Shown one piece after another: positions 55,080 to 64,000 of a stretch of 64,000 nt of DNA. The stretch comes from Bactrocera neohumeralis (taxonomy: Eukaryota; Arthropoda; Insecta; Diptera; Tephritidae). The first letter of the stretch is position 1. Every line of letters starts with the position of its first letter. The translations under genes and the position numbers were made by a program. The stretch is from positions 21,404 to 85,403 of the forward strand of contig NW_026089650.1 in the NCBI RefSeq assembly GCF_024586455.1, given 5' to 3'. The notes beneath the pieces are model-generated. The model was not told where the DNA came from, ran no database searches, and saw nothing but the letters and a program-made list of their open reading frames with translations.

Positions 55080-55903
55080 ACCGTTTCGTTATTATCGGTA
55101 GTTGGTAAAAATCATAGTTTTACAAGCGGTCTAGTTAACATTCCGGTTTGCATATGGAGATCGACTACTCGGATATGACCGTTGGAGCCATAGTAAAGCT
55201 TTTCTATGCGGCCAAGCCGTCATTCGCTCGGAGGGAGACAATCATCGTTAATAAGGACACAATCTCCACGCTTAGGCGCATTTTCTGATGTTTTGCATCG
55301 ATATCTCTTGTGGAAGGGTCTTGCGAGAGCATTGTTAGTGGCCGTGAATTGAGCACGGCTTCAATGCGGATTAGCAATGTTGTGAATTCCTCGTAATTAA
55401 ATTTGTAATTTCCAGCTACTTTTTTAAAATGAGATTTAAAACTTTTTACTGCGGATTCCCATAAACCACCCATATGAGGCGCTTGGGGGAATAAATTGCC
55501 AATTAATGTCTTGGTGAGCGTACTTTTGTACGATCTCAGGGGAAACTTGCTTAATGAAATCAACAAACTGTTTTTCTGTGGCTCTTTGAGCCCCTATAAA
55601 CGTTTTTTCGTTGTCGCTAATAAGTTTTGACGGAAAACCGCGTCATCCGACGAAGCGTGCGAATGCCGCGAGGAAAGCCTCTTTTGTCAGACTAGTACAT
55701 AGCTCGAGGTGCACTGCTTTTGTCGTAAAACAGACAAAGACAGCCACATAGCTCTTCATTACTGTGGGGGACATTAGCATGGACGCCTTTATCTGAAAAG
55801 GCCTAGTAAAATCGACGCCTGTGGTGGTGAAAGGCGGAGCAAAGTTGCAGCGTTCCGGTAGAGGTGCTGCCATAATCTGCGTCCTCATTTTCTGTTTATG
55901 CAT
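55080..55903 (-). pseudogene. pol: BEL B2 integrase
   Basis: From 55903: TTTGVDFTRPFQIK and FVCFTTKAVHLELC (first catalytic part), then after a stop KLISDNEKT, and MGGLWESAVKSFKSHFKK with LNSRPLTMLSQDPS (55566-55204). A deletion relative to B0 follows LSQDPS; the C-terminal tail is only partly present. Stops near 55643 and 55590 break it. Confidence 0.85.
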
Positions 55904-55913
55904 CGTGCAGATC

Positions 55914-56694
55914 TTACAAATGAAAATGCTTTTTTATATGAGGCTTAAGTCGGGGAATATAAAACTCTTGGCGGATTATATGTTGCATCAAGCGAGGTTC
56001 CGCGTGTAGCATTAATATGTGTATATAACGGATAAGTAATGTGGCAAGTTGTGATTGTTCTGGCAAAATTATGGGATGACGTTCGTTATATGTCAGGCTT
56101 GAGTTGGCAAGCCGACCATTCGCACGAAGCACACCTTTTGTATCCAGAAATGGATTTAGTACTAAGAGTGAGCTTCTTTTATTAATCGGCTTCGATTCTA
56201 TTAGTAATGACATCTCGCTGCAGAAATGGCGCGATTGGGTGTAAGTGATGAGAGCGACCTTTGCCTTGTGTAGGTCTAGGTGCAACAATGTATAACCTTG
56301 GGAGTACACCGAGGGCTCTCCCTTGACTTTAATCTTGAGTCGCTCTATGAATCTGAGCATGTAAGCGATTACCCTGAGTGCTTGAGAATATGATGAAAAT
56401 CGCTCAAGGATTTCCGACGGACCTTCCAGACCAGAGATACAATTTATACTTTTTCATATTTAGATGTGTTTGCACCATGGATACTAGTTTAGCGAGTACT
56501 AACGCACCACATAGTTCCAGTCGTGGTAGACTTATTGTTTTTAGAGGAGCTACCTTTGCCTTGGCTACTAGTAGATGACTGGTGGTCGTTGTCTCTGATT
56601 GTGTGCGCACATAAATGGTGGCACAATATGCCTTTTCAGAGGCGTCACAGAAGCCATGTAGTTCGACTTTGTTTCTGGGGCATAATTTACCCAT
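55914..56694 (-). pseudogene. pol: BEL B2 RNase H-like region and integrase zinc domain
   Basis: HGFCDASEKAYCATIYVRT and PLKTISLPRLELCGALVLAK (56694-56404) are the RNase H-like part of BEL pol. The next frame (56360-55914) contains NPFLDTKGVLRANGRL and PIILPEQSQLATLLIRYIH, then LMQHIIRQEFYIPRLK, the zinc-binding part before the integrase core. A deletion relative to B0 near 56400 removes the stretch between the two. Confidence 0.83.
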
Positions 56695-58028
56695 CGTGGG
56701 ATCTGTGAGATATCACTAAGATTTCCTGCGAACTGGGACCACTTTTCTAAACGAAGTGGTTTCACTTGTTCATCCCAGTCAGTTCCTTCTACCCACAATT
56801 CCTGTATTAAAATTTTTGCTTGTATCATAATTGGCGAAAGCCATCCTGCAGGGTCGAAAAGTTTTGCCACCGAGGATAAAATTTGCCTCTTTGTTATGGC
56901 GGATAGTGCTGATATTGACTCAGTAGTGTATGAAAACTGGTCAGATAACGCCTTCCATTGTACACCCAAAGCTTTTGTTGTGCTTTCCTTTTCAAATTTA
57001 AGGAAGTTAGTGTCTAATATATTTTCTTTTGGTACACCCTTTAAAATATTAGGGTGGTTAGCCGTTATCTTTTTTAACGGAAAGCCTGCTGTTTTGAGAG
57101 CTTGTGTCACTTGTGCTAGTGACTCGTATGCTTGTGGAAGACTGTGGCTTCCAGACAGAATATCGTCCACATACGTTTGTGTTTTTAACACTTGTGTTGC
57201 CAGAGAAAATTCTGACTTTGTGTCTTTTGCCAGTTCGTGGAGCGTACGAATGGCTAGGTACAGGGCACAGTTTACACGAAAGGTAACTGTTTTTAGCTTA
57301 AAGACGCTTAGTGGACTATTGATGGATTTTCGGAAAATAATTCTCTGAAAATCTTGATCATCTTTATGTACGACTATTTGTCGATACATTTTCTCGACAT
57401 CCCCATTAAATACGTATTTGTATATACGCCAATTTAATATGAGGAGCATTAAATCTGGTTGGAGCGTGGGTCCCGTAAATAGAATATCATTTAGGGAATT
57501 CACCGAGCTAGTGGATCTCGAGGCATTAAAGACAACTCTAACCTTTGTGGTTTTTTTGTCAGGCTTTACTACTGCATGATGTGGCAAGTAGAATGAGTGA
57601 TATTTGCCTTTTATGATTTTTTCGCATGGGCTTACTTCCTCCATGTGGTCTAAATGGAGGTATTGTTCTAACACACCATCATAATCTCGTTTAAGCTCAC
57701 CTTTTCTAAGTAGGGTTTTTCCCATACTTAAAAACTGCTGTATTGCAGAGGTGCGAGAGTGACCTAAGGCGTGTGTGTCTGGAAATTGTTGTTTTAGTTG
57801 TAGTCGTACAACATACCGACCATTATCTGATCTAGTAGTTGTGGCTTTGTAAAAGTCTTCACAATACTGATCTTCTGGTGTTGTAATTGAAATGGGAGGG
57901 AGTTCTTCTATTTCCCAAAATTTCTTCAATTGTGATTTGAGGTACTCGTTGGAGAGTTCCTCAACTTGAGTTGTCATTGTTGTGGCTGGTTCCGCAACTA
58001 GTCCGCTTTTTTGTATTTTTATCAACAC
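56568..58028 (-). CDS. pol: BEL B2 reverse transcriptase, open segment
   Basis: An open segment of 486 codons, the longest pol frame in the window. It contains the pre-RT linker (GLVAEPATTMTTQVEELSNE, YDGVLEQYLHLDHMEEV), then HHAVVKPDKKTTKVRVVFN, FNGDVEKMYRQIVVHKDDQD and the catalytic YVDDILSGSHS, then LFDPAGWLSPIMIQAKILIQ. The fold is the BEL/Pao RT (Pfam RVT_1 and the following DUF1758/peptidase A17 linked region). Its start is not a real start codon context; it is part of a longer polyprotein that is broken on both sides. The enzyme copies RNA into cDNA. Confidence 0.88.
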   Translation of the reverse strand: MLIKIQKSGLVAEPATTMTTQVEELSNEYLKSQLKKFWEIEELPPISITTPEDQYCEDFYKATTTRSDNGRYVVRLQLKQQFPDTHALGHSRTSAIQQFLSMGKTLLRKGELKRDYDGVLEQYLHLDHMEEVSPCEKIIKGKYHSFYLPHHAVVKPDKKTTKVRVVFNASRSTSSVNSLNDILFTGPTLQPDLMLLILNWRIYKYVFNGDVEKMYRQIVVHKDDQDFQRIIFRKSINSPLSVFKLKTVTFRVNCALYLAIRTLHELAKDTKSEFSLATQVLKTQTYVDDILSGSHSLPQAYESLAQVTQALKTAGFPLKKITANHPNILKGVPKENILDTNFLKFEKESTTKALGVQWKALSDQFSYTTESISALSAITKRQILSSVAKLFDPAGWLSPIMIQAKILIQELWVEGTDWDEQVKPLRLEKWSQFAGNLSDISQIPRWVNYAPETKSNYMASVTPLKRHIVPPFMCAHNQRQRPPVIY

Positions 58029-58527
58029 CTTCGAGAATAATTTGTGGTATGAGATCGCTGCCTAATAGAATGTCTATTTGAGCGGGAGTGTTGCAGTTGG
58101 GGTCTGCTAACTTAAGGTGTGAAACCTTCTCCCAATGCTCGCTATTTATATGATAGCTTGGAAGCATGTTTGTAAGTTGCGGTAAGACTATAGCATCTGT
58201 TTGCATTCTTATATCCGCTTGGGGAGAAAATAGGGTAATGGGGCAGATTTTATTAGAGTTCTGAACTACTCTTCCGCCCATTCCCGTAATTTCAAAGTTG
58301 GCTTGTTTTGTTGGCAGTTTTAGCCTATTTTGTGCCCTAGACGCTATGAAAGGTCGTTGTGATCCTTGGTCTATTAGGGTCCTAAGCTTAAACAGTTCTC
58401 CTCGATGTTCGATGGAGACGACTGCCGTTGGTAGTAGTACCCAACTTTGATTTTCGCTGTGTAGCGTTTGTGTTTTCAATGCCTTTGAGCAGCATGGTGC
58501 TTCTTGGCAATTTTGTGGATTTGGCAC
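57961..58527 (-). pseudogene. pol: BEL B2 protease (A17-like)
   Basis: 188 open codons: PTAVVSIEHRGELFKLRTLI, the active-site-like IDQGSQRPFI, then FEITGMGGRVV and LLGSDLIPQIILEGVDK. A small deletion compared with B0 (loss of the TLLAQRTIFGW segment) shifts the frame into the RT segment. The protease would cut the Gag-Pol polyprotein. Confidence 0.85.
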
Positions 58528-58559
58528 TTCGGGATTTGTTGTTGTAACTAAACGGCTCT

Positions 58560-59690
58560 TTTGATATTGGCGCTGTTTGGGGGTGAGCTGGAAAAGTTAT
58601 TTATGTGAAGCATAGAATGGTGTCGTTTGTGACAAAAAAAGCAATTAAATTTGCTTTCACAATCTTTATTCATGTGATAAGCAGTTTGTGCACAGTCTTT
58701 CTGACTTTACAAAATTGTTTCGGTCAATGATATTTAATTTTTTTAATTTCTCGCAAGCCTAAGTTTATGCCCCCTTTTGCATGGTTCGCATGACGTTAGT
58801 TTTTATTGTTCGGATGTGAACGTTTGACATTTAAAGAAGCTTCTATTTAAATTGTTGTTGCTACTTTTGGAATACCTTTTGGTTTGGTTATTTTTCTGTC
58901 TACCCTTTCGATTTCGTACTGGGTAGTGAGAAATTCTTGCATTTGTTGCCACGTTGGGCATTTTTTCCGTGATGAGAGCGATTGCTCCCACAATAATAAA
59001 GCCTTTTCTGGTAATGCTGCTGTGCATATGTTTACCAGTATGGGGTCCCAGTTGTCTGTGGGAATATTTTGGGACGATAAAATCGACAAACAATTGGAAA
59101 CAGTGGATTGAAGTTTGATAAATTTTTCACTGGTTTCCTTTTAAATTTTTGGCAAGTTCATTAAAATTGTTATCTGCTTATCGACCAATATTCGTTCATT
59201 CTCGTACCTTGATTTTAAAGCTTCCCAAGCCATATTAAAATTGTCGTCTTTTAATGCGAACTGTTTTACTATGACGCCAGCTTGACCTTTCGTTTTGTAT
59301 CGGAGGTGATACAATTTTTGTGCATTAGATAATTTTGGGTGATCATGTCCCGGAAGGACGGCCATTGTTCATAACCCCCATGAAAAATTTCTGTGTCACA
59401 TGCGGGCACCTTGAGGTGGATGCCTGTACTTGCCTCTTGACTTTTTACTTGTGGCATCTCTACTAGCGGAAGTGGAGGAGGTGCACTTGCTTTAATTAGT
59501 TTCAATTAATCATTAATCATTGCTTTCGTTTCTTCAAATTGATCAAAGCAATTTTCATATTTGGCGTAAGCCGAGGATTGCAGTATCGTATCAAACTGTC
59601 ACTCTCAGCAATGAATTTTGTATAAGAAATATCTTTACCCCTCTTTGCTTTTGTAGCACCTTGCTTTGAGCGTGTAGCTTCTGCCGGTGT
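58560..59690 (-). pseudogene. gag: BEL B2 gag, frameshifted
   Basis: From 59690: TPAEATRSKQGATK with FIAESDS, a deletion near 59580, then VPACDTEIFHGGYEQWPSFR (59505-59269), KLYHLRYKTKGQAG (59365-59141) and MSILSSQNIPTDNWDPILVN with SLSSRKKCPTWQQM (59089-58847). The zinc knuckles near 58560-58800 are out of frame and partly damaged. Four or more frame changes disable it. Confidence 0.85.
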
Positions 59691-60712
59691 ACATGGACTT
59701 TTTTGTCTGCAATCATTTTTGGTTTTTATAAATACTTCGAATTTTTTGATTCTTTTGAATCTAAGTTTATTTAGAAAATATAGTTTTTCAAAATAATTAT
59801 TCTCAGTGTTTACTGATTATAATTATTCTTTGCAATTAAAAATTGAGACCGAAACTCTTTTACGAAAATAAAAGTTTTTTTATTTTGATTTTTTTACCAG
59901 AAATATATATGTTAATTTTCAATTTTATTTCGAAATGTTGTGCTTGACTTGTTAACCGCACTTTTTGTTAATAATATTTAGAAATATGTATTATATATTA
60001 TATAAATGTATATAAATAATATTTTTTTTCCTTTTTTGTTAATGTCCTTATGTTGTATGTAGGCGCACCCTAATAGTTGGGCTTGTATGTATTTGTTCCT
60101 GAGCTATTAAGTTCTCGCTGAAGAGATTAATGCACTATTAGGTATATAATAACGCGTTGTTTGTGCTTTAATTTTTGTAAGCAATCCTGCTTGCCTTTTG
60201 CAAAGGGTATTGCAAGACAGATGCCGATATTGACTCTTGATGCTGGTGAAATGGTTGTTGTAATTCGACCCATCAATTATATTGAATTGGCGTAATTTCA
60301 ATTTACCACCGGTCAAGTTAAAGAATAATTATGTATATTTATTATTATATTATTCTCCGATTAATTGTACAATATGTACGCAGGGTATACCGGCATAAAC
60401 GGGCCCTGCCAACCACGGCTACCCGTTTGTGACAAATATTCTAATACAACTACACATTTTTTTCTCTATACACTAACACAAACGCACATTTTCGGGTTAT
60501 TTTTTGTTTACCTAAATGCGATGAAAAAAAGTTTGTTTAATTTCTTGATTTATTTGAATGAGTGCGAAGGAGAAAACATAATTGTCAATAGTGACAATAG
60601 AAAATCCCAAAAAGGGTAATAAAAAAACGATTGAAAGATCGTGATCGTACCATCGTAAAGGAGGCTCGTACAACAAGAAGGAAGAAGAAGGAAATGAATT
60701 TTATGTGATTTT

Positions 60713-61236
60713 TATACCCTGAACAGGGTATATAAAGTTTGTCACGATGTTTGTAACACCCAGAAAACAGCGTCGGAGACCCTATAAAGTATATATGTGA
60801 ATGATCAGTATGTTGAGCTGAGTCGATTTAACCACGTCCGTCTGTCTGTCTGTCCGTCCGTCTGTATATATACGAACTAGTCCCTCAGTTTTTAAGATAT
60901 CCTTTTGAAATTTTGCAAACGTCATTTTCTATTCAAGAAGCTGCTCATTTGTCGGAACGGCCGATATCGGACCACTGTAACATATAGCTGCCATATAAAT
61001 TGAACGATTGGAATCAAGTTCTTGTATGGAAAACGTTCACATTTGACAATGTATCTTCACCAAATTTGGTATGGATTATTTTCTAAGGCAACAATGTAAT
61101 CTCCGAAGAAATTGTTCAGATCGGTTAACTATAGCATATAGCTTTTACACAAACTGAACACATAGTTACTAAAAGAAATGCACCTGTGAAGGGTATATTA
61201 GCTTCGGTGCAGCCGAAGTTAACGTTTTTTCTTGTT
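60713..61236 (+). repeat. Dispersed repeat CCCTGAACAGGGTATA...
   Basis: Begins TATACCCTGAACAGGGTATA, itself a palindrome, and ends in the hairpin CTTCGGTGCAGCCGAAG (61202-61218) plus GTTAACGTTTTTTCTTG. I recall this as a very common repeat in fly genomes, but without a firm name. Non-coding, with a CTGT/CCGT microsatellite near 60837-60866. Confidence 0.6.
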
Positions 61237-61239
61237 TAA

Positions 61240-61890
61240 CAATATTGTTTTATAGCATTGGAAATCAGAACTGAATTGGAAGTAGCAGCAGCAGCTATAT
61301 CATCAGAAGGGGCAAATATCAATTGTTAAGTATGTGAAAAGAGTGTGTGTACTTTGAAATTGGACTGCGCAGTCCAATATAATACGCAAAAATAAATACA
61401 TACATACATATGTACATATGTATTTTATGCGTTTAAGGCGGCCTGCACAATCCAATATAATATGTGAATACAAATGTTCAGATGTTATTATTATTTTTAT
61501 TTAATTAATCTTTCTTTTTCAGATTTTACACTATTTTTATTTAATTAATCTTTGCTTTCAGATTAATTCAGATTATTCTTTCAGATAATATTAATCTTTT
61601 TTTTCAGATATTATTATCATTTTATACAATTAATCTTTCTTTTTCTTTTAGATACTACAAATTCAATGTAATTATTATTTATTTTCAGGTATTAATAACC
61701 TTTATTTTATTTCAGGTATTTGTCTTTTATTATCTTTTTTCAGATATTAATTATTTTTTTAAATAAAATATATTTTTATTTATATATAAATTATAATAAG
61801 TTTTATGTAAAAATGTAAAAAATAAAATAAAATAAAAATTGTAAAAATTAAAAAGTTTTGTTTGAAATTTTGAGAAATTTTTAAAGTAGG
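61240..61890. repeat. AT-rich degenerate repeat
   Basis: Phrases such as TTATTTAATTAATCTTTCTT and TTTCAGAT(A/T)TTA recur about six times between 61490 and 61760. Just after it, GCAACCCTGCATCAGCTG and GCAACCCCGCATCAGCCG form a short direct repeat (about 61900-61945). No gene. Confidence 0.6.
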
Positions 61891-63484
61891 AATCAAAAAA
61901 TGCAACCCTGCATCAGCTGTTTAAAATGCAACCCCGCATCAGCCGTCGGGATATTAGAGCAGGACAGATATACTTTTTTATATGACACTGCCGAATGAGC
62001 GCAACAAAGATGTATGATCACATGTATACGGACGTGAGTGGGTAGAATATTCGCTCGGCCTATGGCAAACAACTCATGTTTACCCACGATTACCCACAGG
62101 CTTACCCACTGATTATCTGGGTTCTTACCCGCTCATGGTTGGCAGGGGGGTTTTATGTTGTATTTAGGTATATATGAGAAATGGTGAAACGCAGTTAATT
62201 GAGCGTCTGCACTTAGATATGTGTATATATGTAAGTATGAACATTTATTTTTTGTTTTGTTTTCTTATGTACTTCACTTCTTTATAATTTCAGCATAATT
62301 ATTGTAATGCATATTCATATAATCATTATGTAATTATACTGGTATATATATATATGAAGTTATACATGTGTAGTAAATACGTTGATGAATATTCTCTCAA
62401 AAAAATAAGTACTTAGTTGGAAGAAACATATTTCAAAAGAAAATGTGTGAAAGTTTATGCAAAAGTATGTATGTACTTAAGCAATGTAAATATGTACATA
62501 TGTATTATATTTATGAAAATATGTTTGCCCCAGACAGATGTATGTATGTATGTATGTTCGTTTTTCTGTTTTCTTTTTTTTATATACATATATATATATA
62601 TGTATATTATACCAAACTGTGTTTTTTTTTTGATAGCGGAATTTTCAGTTTTCCCGTAAAATTGCCGAAAATTGAAGCAGTTTGATATTGATTTTCGACC
62701 GTTAAGGCGGTTCTTAAATTACCGATTTTATCATATACACGCATAAAATCGCATTTGAACATGCATACGTAGCAACATGCATATAATAGTATATAGTTAT
62801 TAGATTTCCTCCAGGGGCATGGGTTTTGAATACTTAGTGTGCAGCAGTGCTCTGCGTCGGAGATTCCTACCGAGTGCGTTCCTTTCTCCTCGCGCGGTTA
62901 GTATTTTTGTTGTTTTGTTTTCGTTTTATTTTCGCGCCCGCGCGATTATTAGTAATTTATTTTATTTATTTATTTGTTTTTGTTTTCGCGCCCGCTCTTT
63001 TTTATTATGTGTATAGATATTTTAGCTTTTCGCTCCCTTTTTATTTTTTTTCCTTGTTTTAATAAGATCTTGTTTCACTTGTTGACCATGTACATACATA
63101 CCTCACATATGCATGTATGCAATTGTTTTTTTTTTTTTCACTTTAAAAATGTATATGTGTGTGTCACTTAACTTGTATTTCAGTTTTGTTACTCTATAAC
63201 AACCTTATTTTTATTATTACAACTTTTTTTTCTTTTTTTCCGGCGCTTTTAATATGTACGTGTGTGTCCCTTTACTTTTATTTCGGTTTTGTCACTCTTT
63301 AATAATCTTAACCTTTTTTTTTGTTTTTCTTTCACTTTACTTTTTGCTTCACTTTTTAATATGTAAGTATGTGTGTTCCTTCACTTTCATTTCGGCTCCC
63401 ACTCTTTAATCACCTTATTTTTTTTTCACTTTGTAATAACCATTTTTAATTTTTGGTTAATTTCCCATAGTGCTTTTCACTAGA

Positions 63485-63497
63485 GCTCGAAGGACCA
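63485..63497 (-). other. Primer binding site of BEL B2
   Basis: The same 13-mer as at 44712-44724 in B1, located at the inner edge of the 5' LTR. Confidence 0.75.
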
Positions 63498-63905
63498 TAT
63501 TCACTGCATTACAAATATCATCACCTTGAATAATAAAACTACATTTTTTCCTTTTCTGACAAAGGTATCACCATATGTTTTTATTAGAACAAAAGAAAAA
63601 GCAGGGTTTTTTTTGAAAATAAAAAGCACAATTTAATAAAAATCGGAAAAGATCACTGTCGCAAAAAGATGTACAAAAGTAGACGAGCGCGCCGTTGTTG
63701 TTTGCTTGAGCGTGATGTCGAAAAAGGCTACCCGCTACCTATTATTCCTTTTTTGGCGTTTTGGTGTGGGGTGTCGGTCAGGTTAGATCTGCTGTAGCGG
63801 TGACATTGTGGATGTGTGGGGAAATGTTGTGGAACGTGTGTGGTGAAATGATGAATGTGGCGTGTCGGTGTTGCGCCTCTATGTAGGGTTGTACGCTGGT
63901 GTAGG
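63498..63905 (-). repeat. 5' LTR of BEL B2
   Basis: Starts after the primer site (GCTCGAAGGACCA). Similarity to the left LTR fades after about 63895, so the outer end is truncated or mutated. Confidence 0.85.
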
Positions 63906-64000
63906 GTAAATAGGTAGGGTTCAATTAGCACTTGATGTGCCACTTGATACACTATTCGTAGAACCTCCTGTATCTGAGTTTCACCTTCTGTCTCAAAACC

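Larger units (their letters stand above)
60404..62150. mobile_element. Possible TIR element in BEL B2 leader
   Basis: CCCTGCCAACCACGGCTACCCG near the left edge and its approximate inverted match (CGGGTAAG... read back from ACCCGCTCATGGTTGGCAGGG) at the right edge suggest terminal inverted repeats of about 15-20 bases. Several TTACCCAC words lie inside the right edge. No transposase is visible. The target duplication was not found. Confidence 0.5.
59691..63484 (-). other. BEL B2 leader, enlarged by insertion
   Basis: 3.8 kb without genes, against 1.6 kb in B1. Leader words shared with B1 (ATCCTGCTTG near 60185, CGCACCCTAATA near 60063, CGCGCCCG near 62932 and 62988) lie on both sides of 60404-62150, which points to an insertion there. 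TATG microsatellites occur near 62440-62610. Confidence 0.65.
53842..63905 (-). mobile_element. BEL/Pao copy B2, nearly full length, decayed
   Basis: LTRs at about 53842-54275 and 63498-63905, minus strand, with primer site 63485-63497. From right to left: leader, gag, protease, RT, RNase H, integrase, zinc-knuckle ORF, purine tract (complement of TCCCGGCCCCCTAGG at 54276-54290) and LTR. The LTRs differ by many substitutions and several indels, so it is older than B1. The leader is enlarged by insertion. No target duplication was found, and the outer ends are diverged. Confidence 0.88.

Noticed and set aside
62417..63171. Several T-rich + strand frames with Phe/Tyr runs
   Set aside because: Products of poly-T and TATG microsatellites in the BEL leader.
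1..64000. CRISPR arrays, tRNA or rRNA genes, bacterial-type promoters
   Set aside because: None seen. The tandem repeats present are minisatellite-like or TE subterminal arrays without spacers, and the sequence is eukaryotic.

Overview
This window is repeat-rich nuclear DNA of an insect, almost certainly a higher fly (Diptera, Cyclorrhapha). A tephritid-like genome is my best guess, at low confidence. The evidence is the element mix: 17.6/297/gypsy-like retroviruses, BEL/Pao elements, a Jockey-clade LINE, a Helitron, hAT, Transib and mariner elements, AT-rich spacers with TATG/TGTA microsatellites, and a CCCTGAACAGGGTATA-type dispersed repeat that I recall from fly genomes. Nothing suggests a bacterial or viral genome. 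I found no complete host gene. The only candidate for host coding sequence is one 99-codon terminal exon on the minus strand at 52998-53294.

Layout. (1) 1-7.45 kb: a + strand RNase H remnant, then a near-complete errantivirus (752-7442, minus) with 296/297 bp LTRs, a TATA target duplication, a tRNA-Lys-type primer site, an open gag and broken pol and env. (2) 7.5-17.7 kb: BEL copy B0 (minus), split by a ZMYM1/DUF4371-like hAT (about 8.5-11.1 kb) and carrying two more anonymous insertions. (3) 17.9-19.9 kb: 3' part of a second errantivirus (LTR, env, integrase). (4) 19.9-30.5 kb: a + strand Helitron with Rep and Pif1-like helicase, introns and the usual 3' hairpin. Its Rep gene is split by a hAT element (23261-26597) whose ends are arrays of a roughly 33-bp repeat. 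An antisense cysteine-rich ORF lies between its helicase and its 3' end. (5) 30.5-34.3 kb: dispersed repeats, one holding a deleted mariner (31331-31907) and a second copy in inverted orientation. (6) 34.3-52.2 kb: a nested stack. One Gypsy element (minus) is cut in its pol gene by a Transib transposon (35590-49607; CACAGTG ends, 5-bp duplication CGTCG). The Transib holds a small hAT (35804-36540; 8-bp duplication) and, inside its own intron, a Jockey-clade LINE. The LINE ORF2 is in turn cut by BEL copy B1 (40081-45208; two 484-bp LTRs). (7) 52.2-53.8 kb: single-copy-looking DNA with the candidate host exon and a 59-bp tandem duplication. (8) 53.8-63.9 kb: BEL copy B2 (minus) with an enlarged leader that carries a TIR-like insertion and the dispersed repeat.

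How the parts relate. The three BEL copies share structure: gag with DUF1759-like and zinc-knuckle domains, A17-type protease, RT, RNase H, integrase, and in B0 and B2 an extra zinc-knuckle ORF between integrase and 3' LTR. B1 is the youngest. It keeps an open 584-codon gag but lacks protease and nearly all of pol, so it looks like a recently mobile non-autonomous derivative. The order of events can be read from the nesting in region 6: Gypsy, then Transib, then LINE, then BEL B1. Most coding sequences here carry stops or frameshifts and are treated as pseudogenes.
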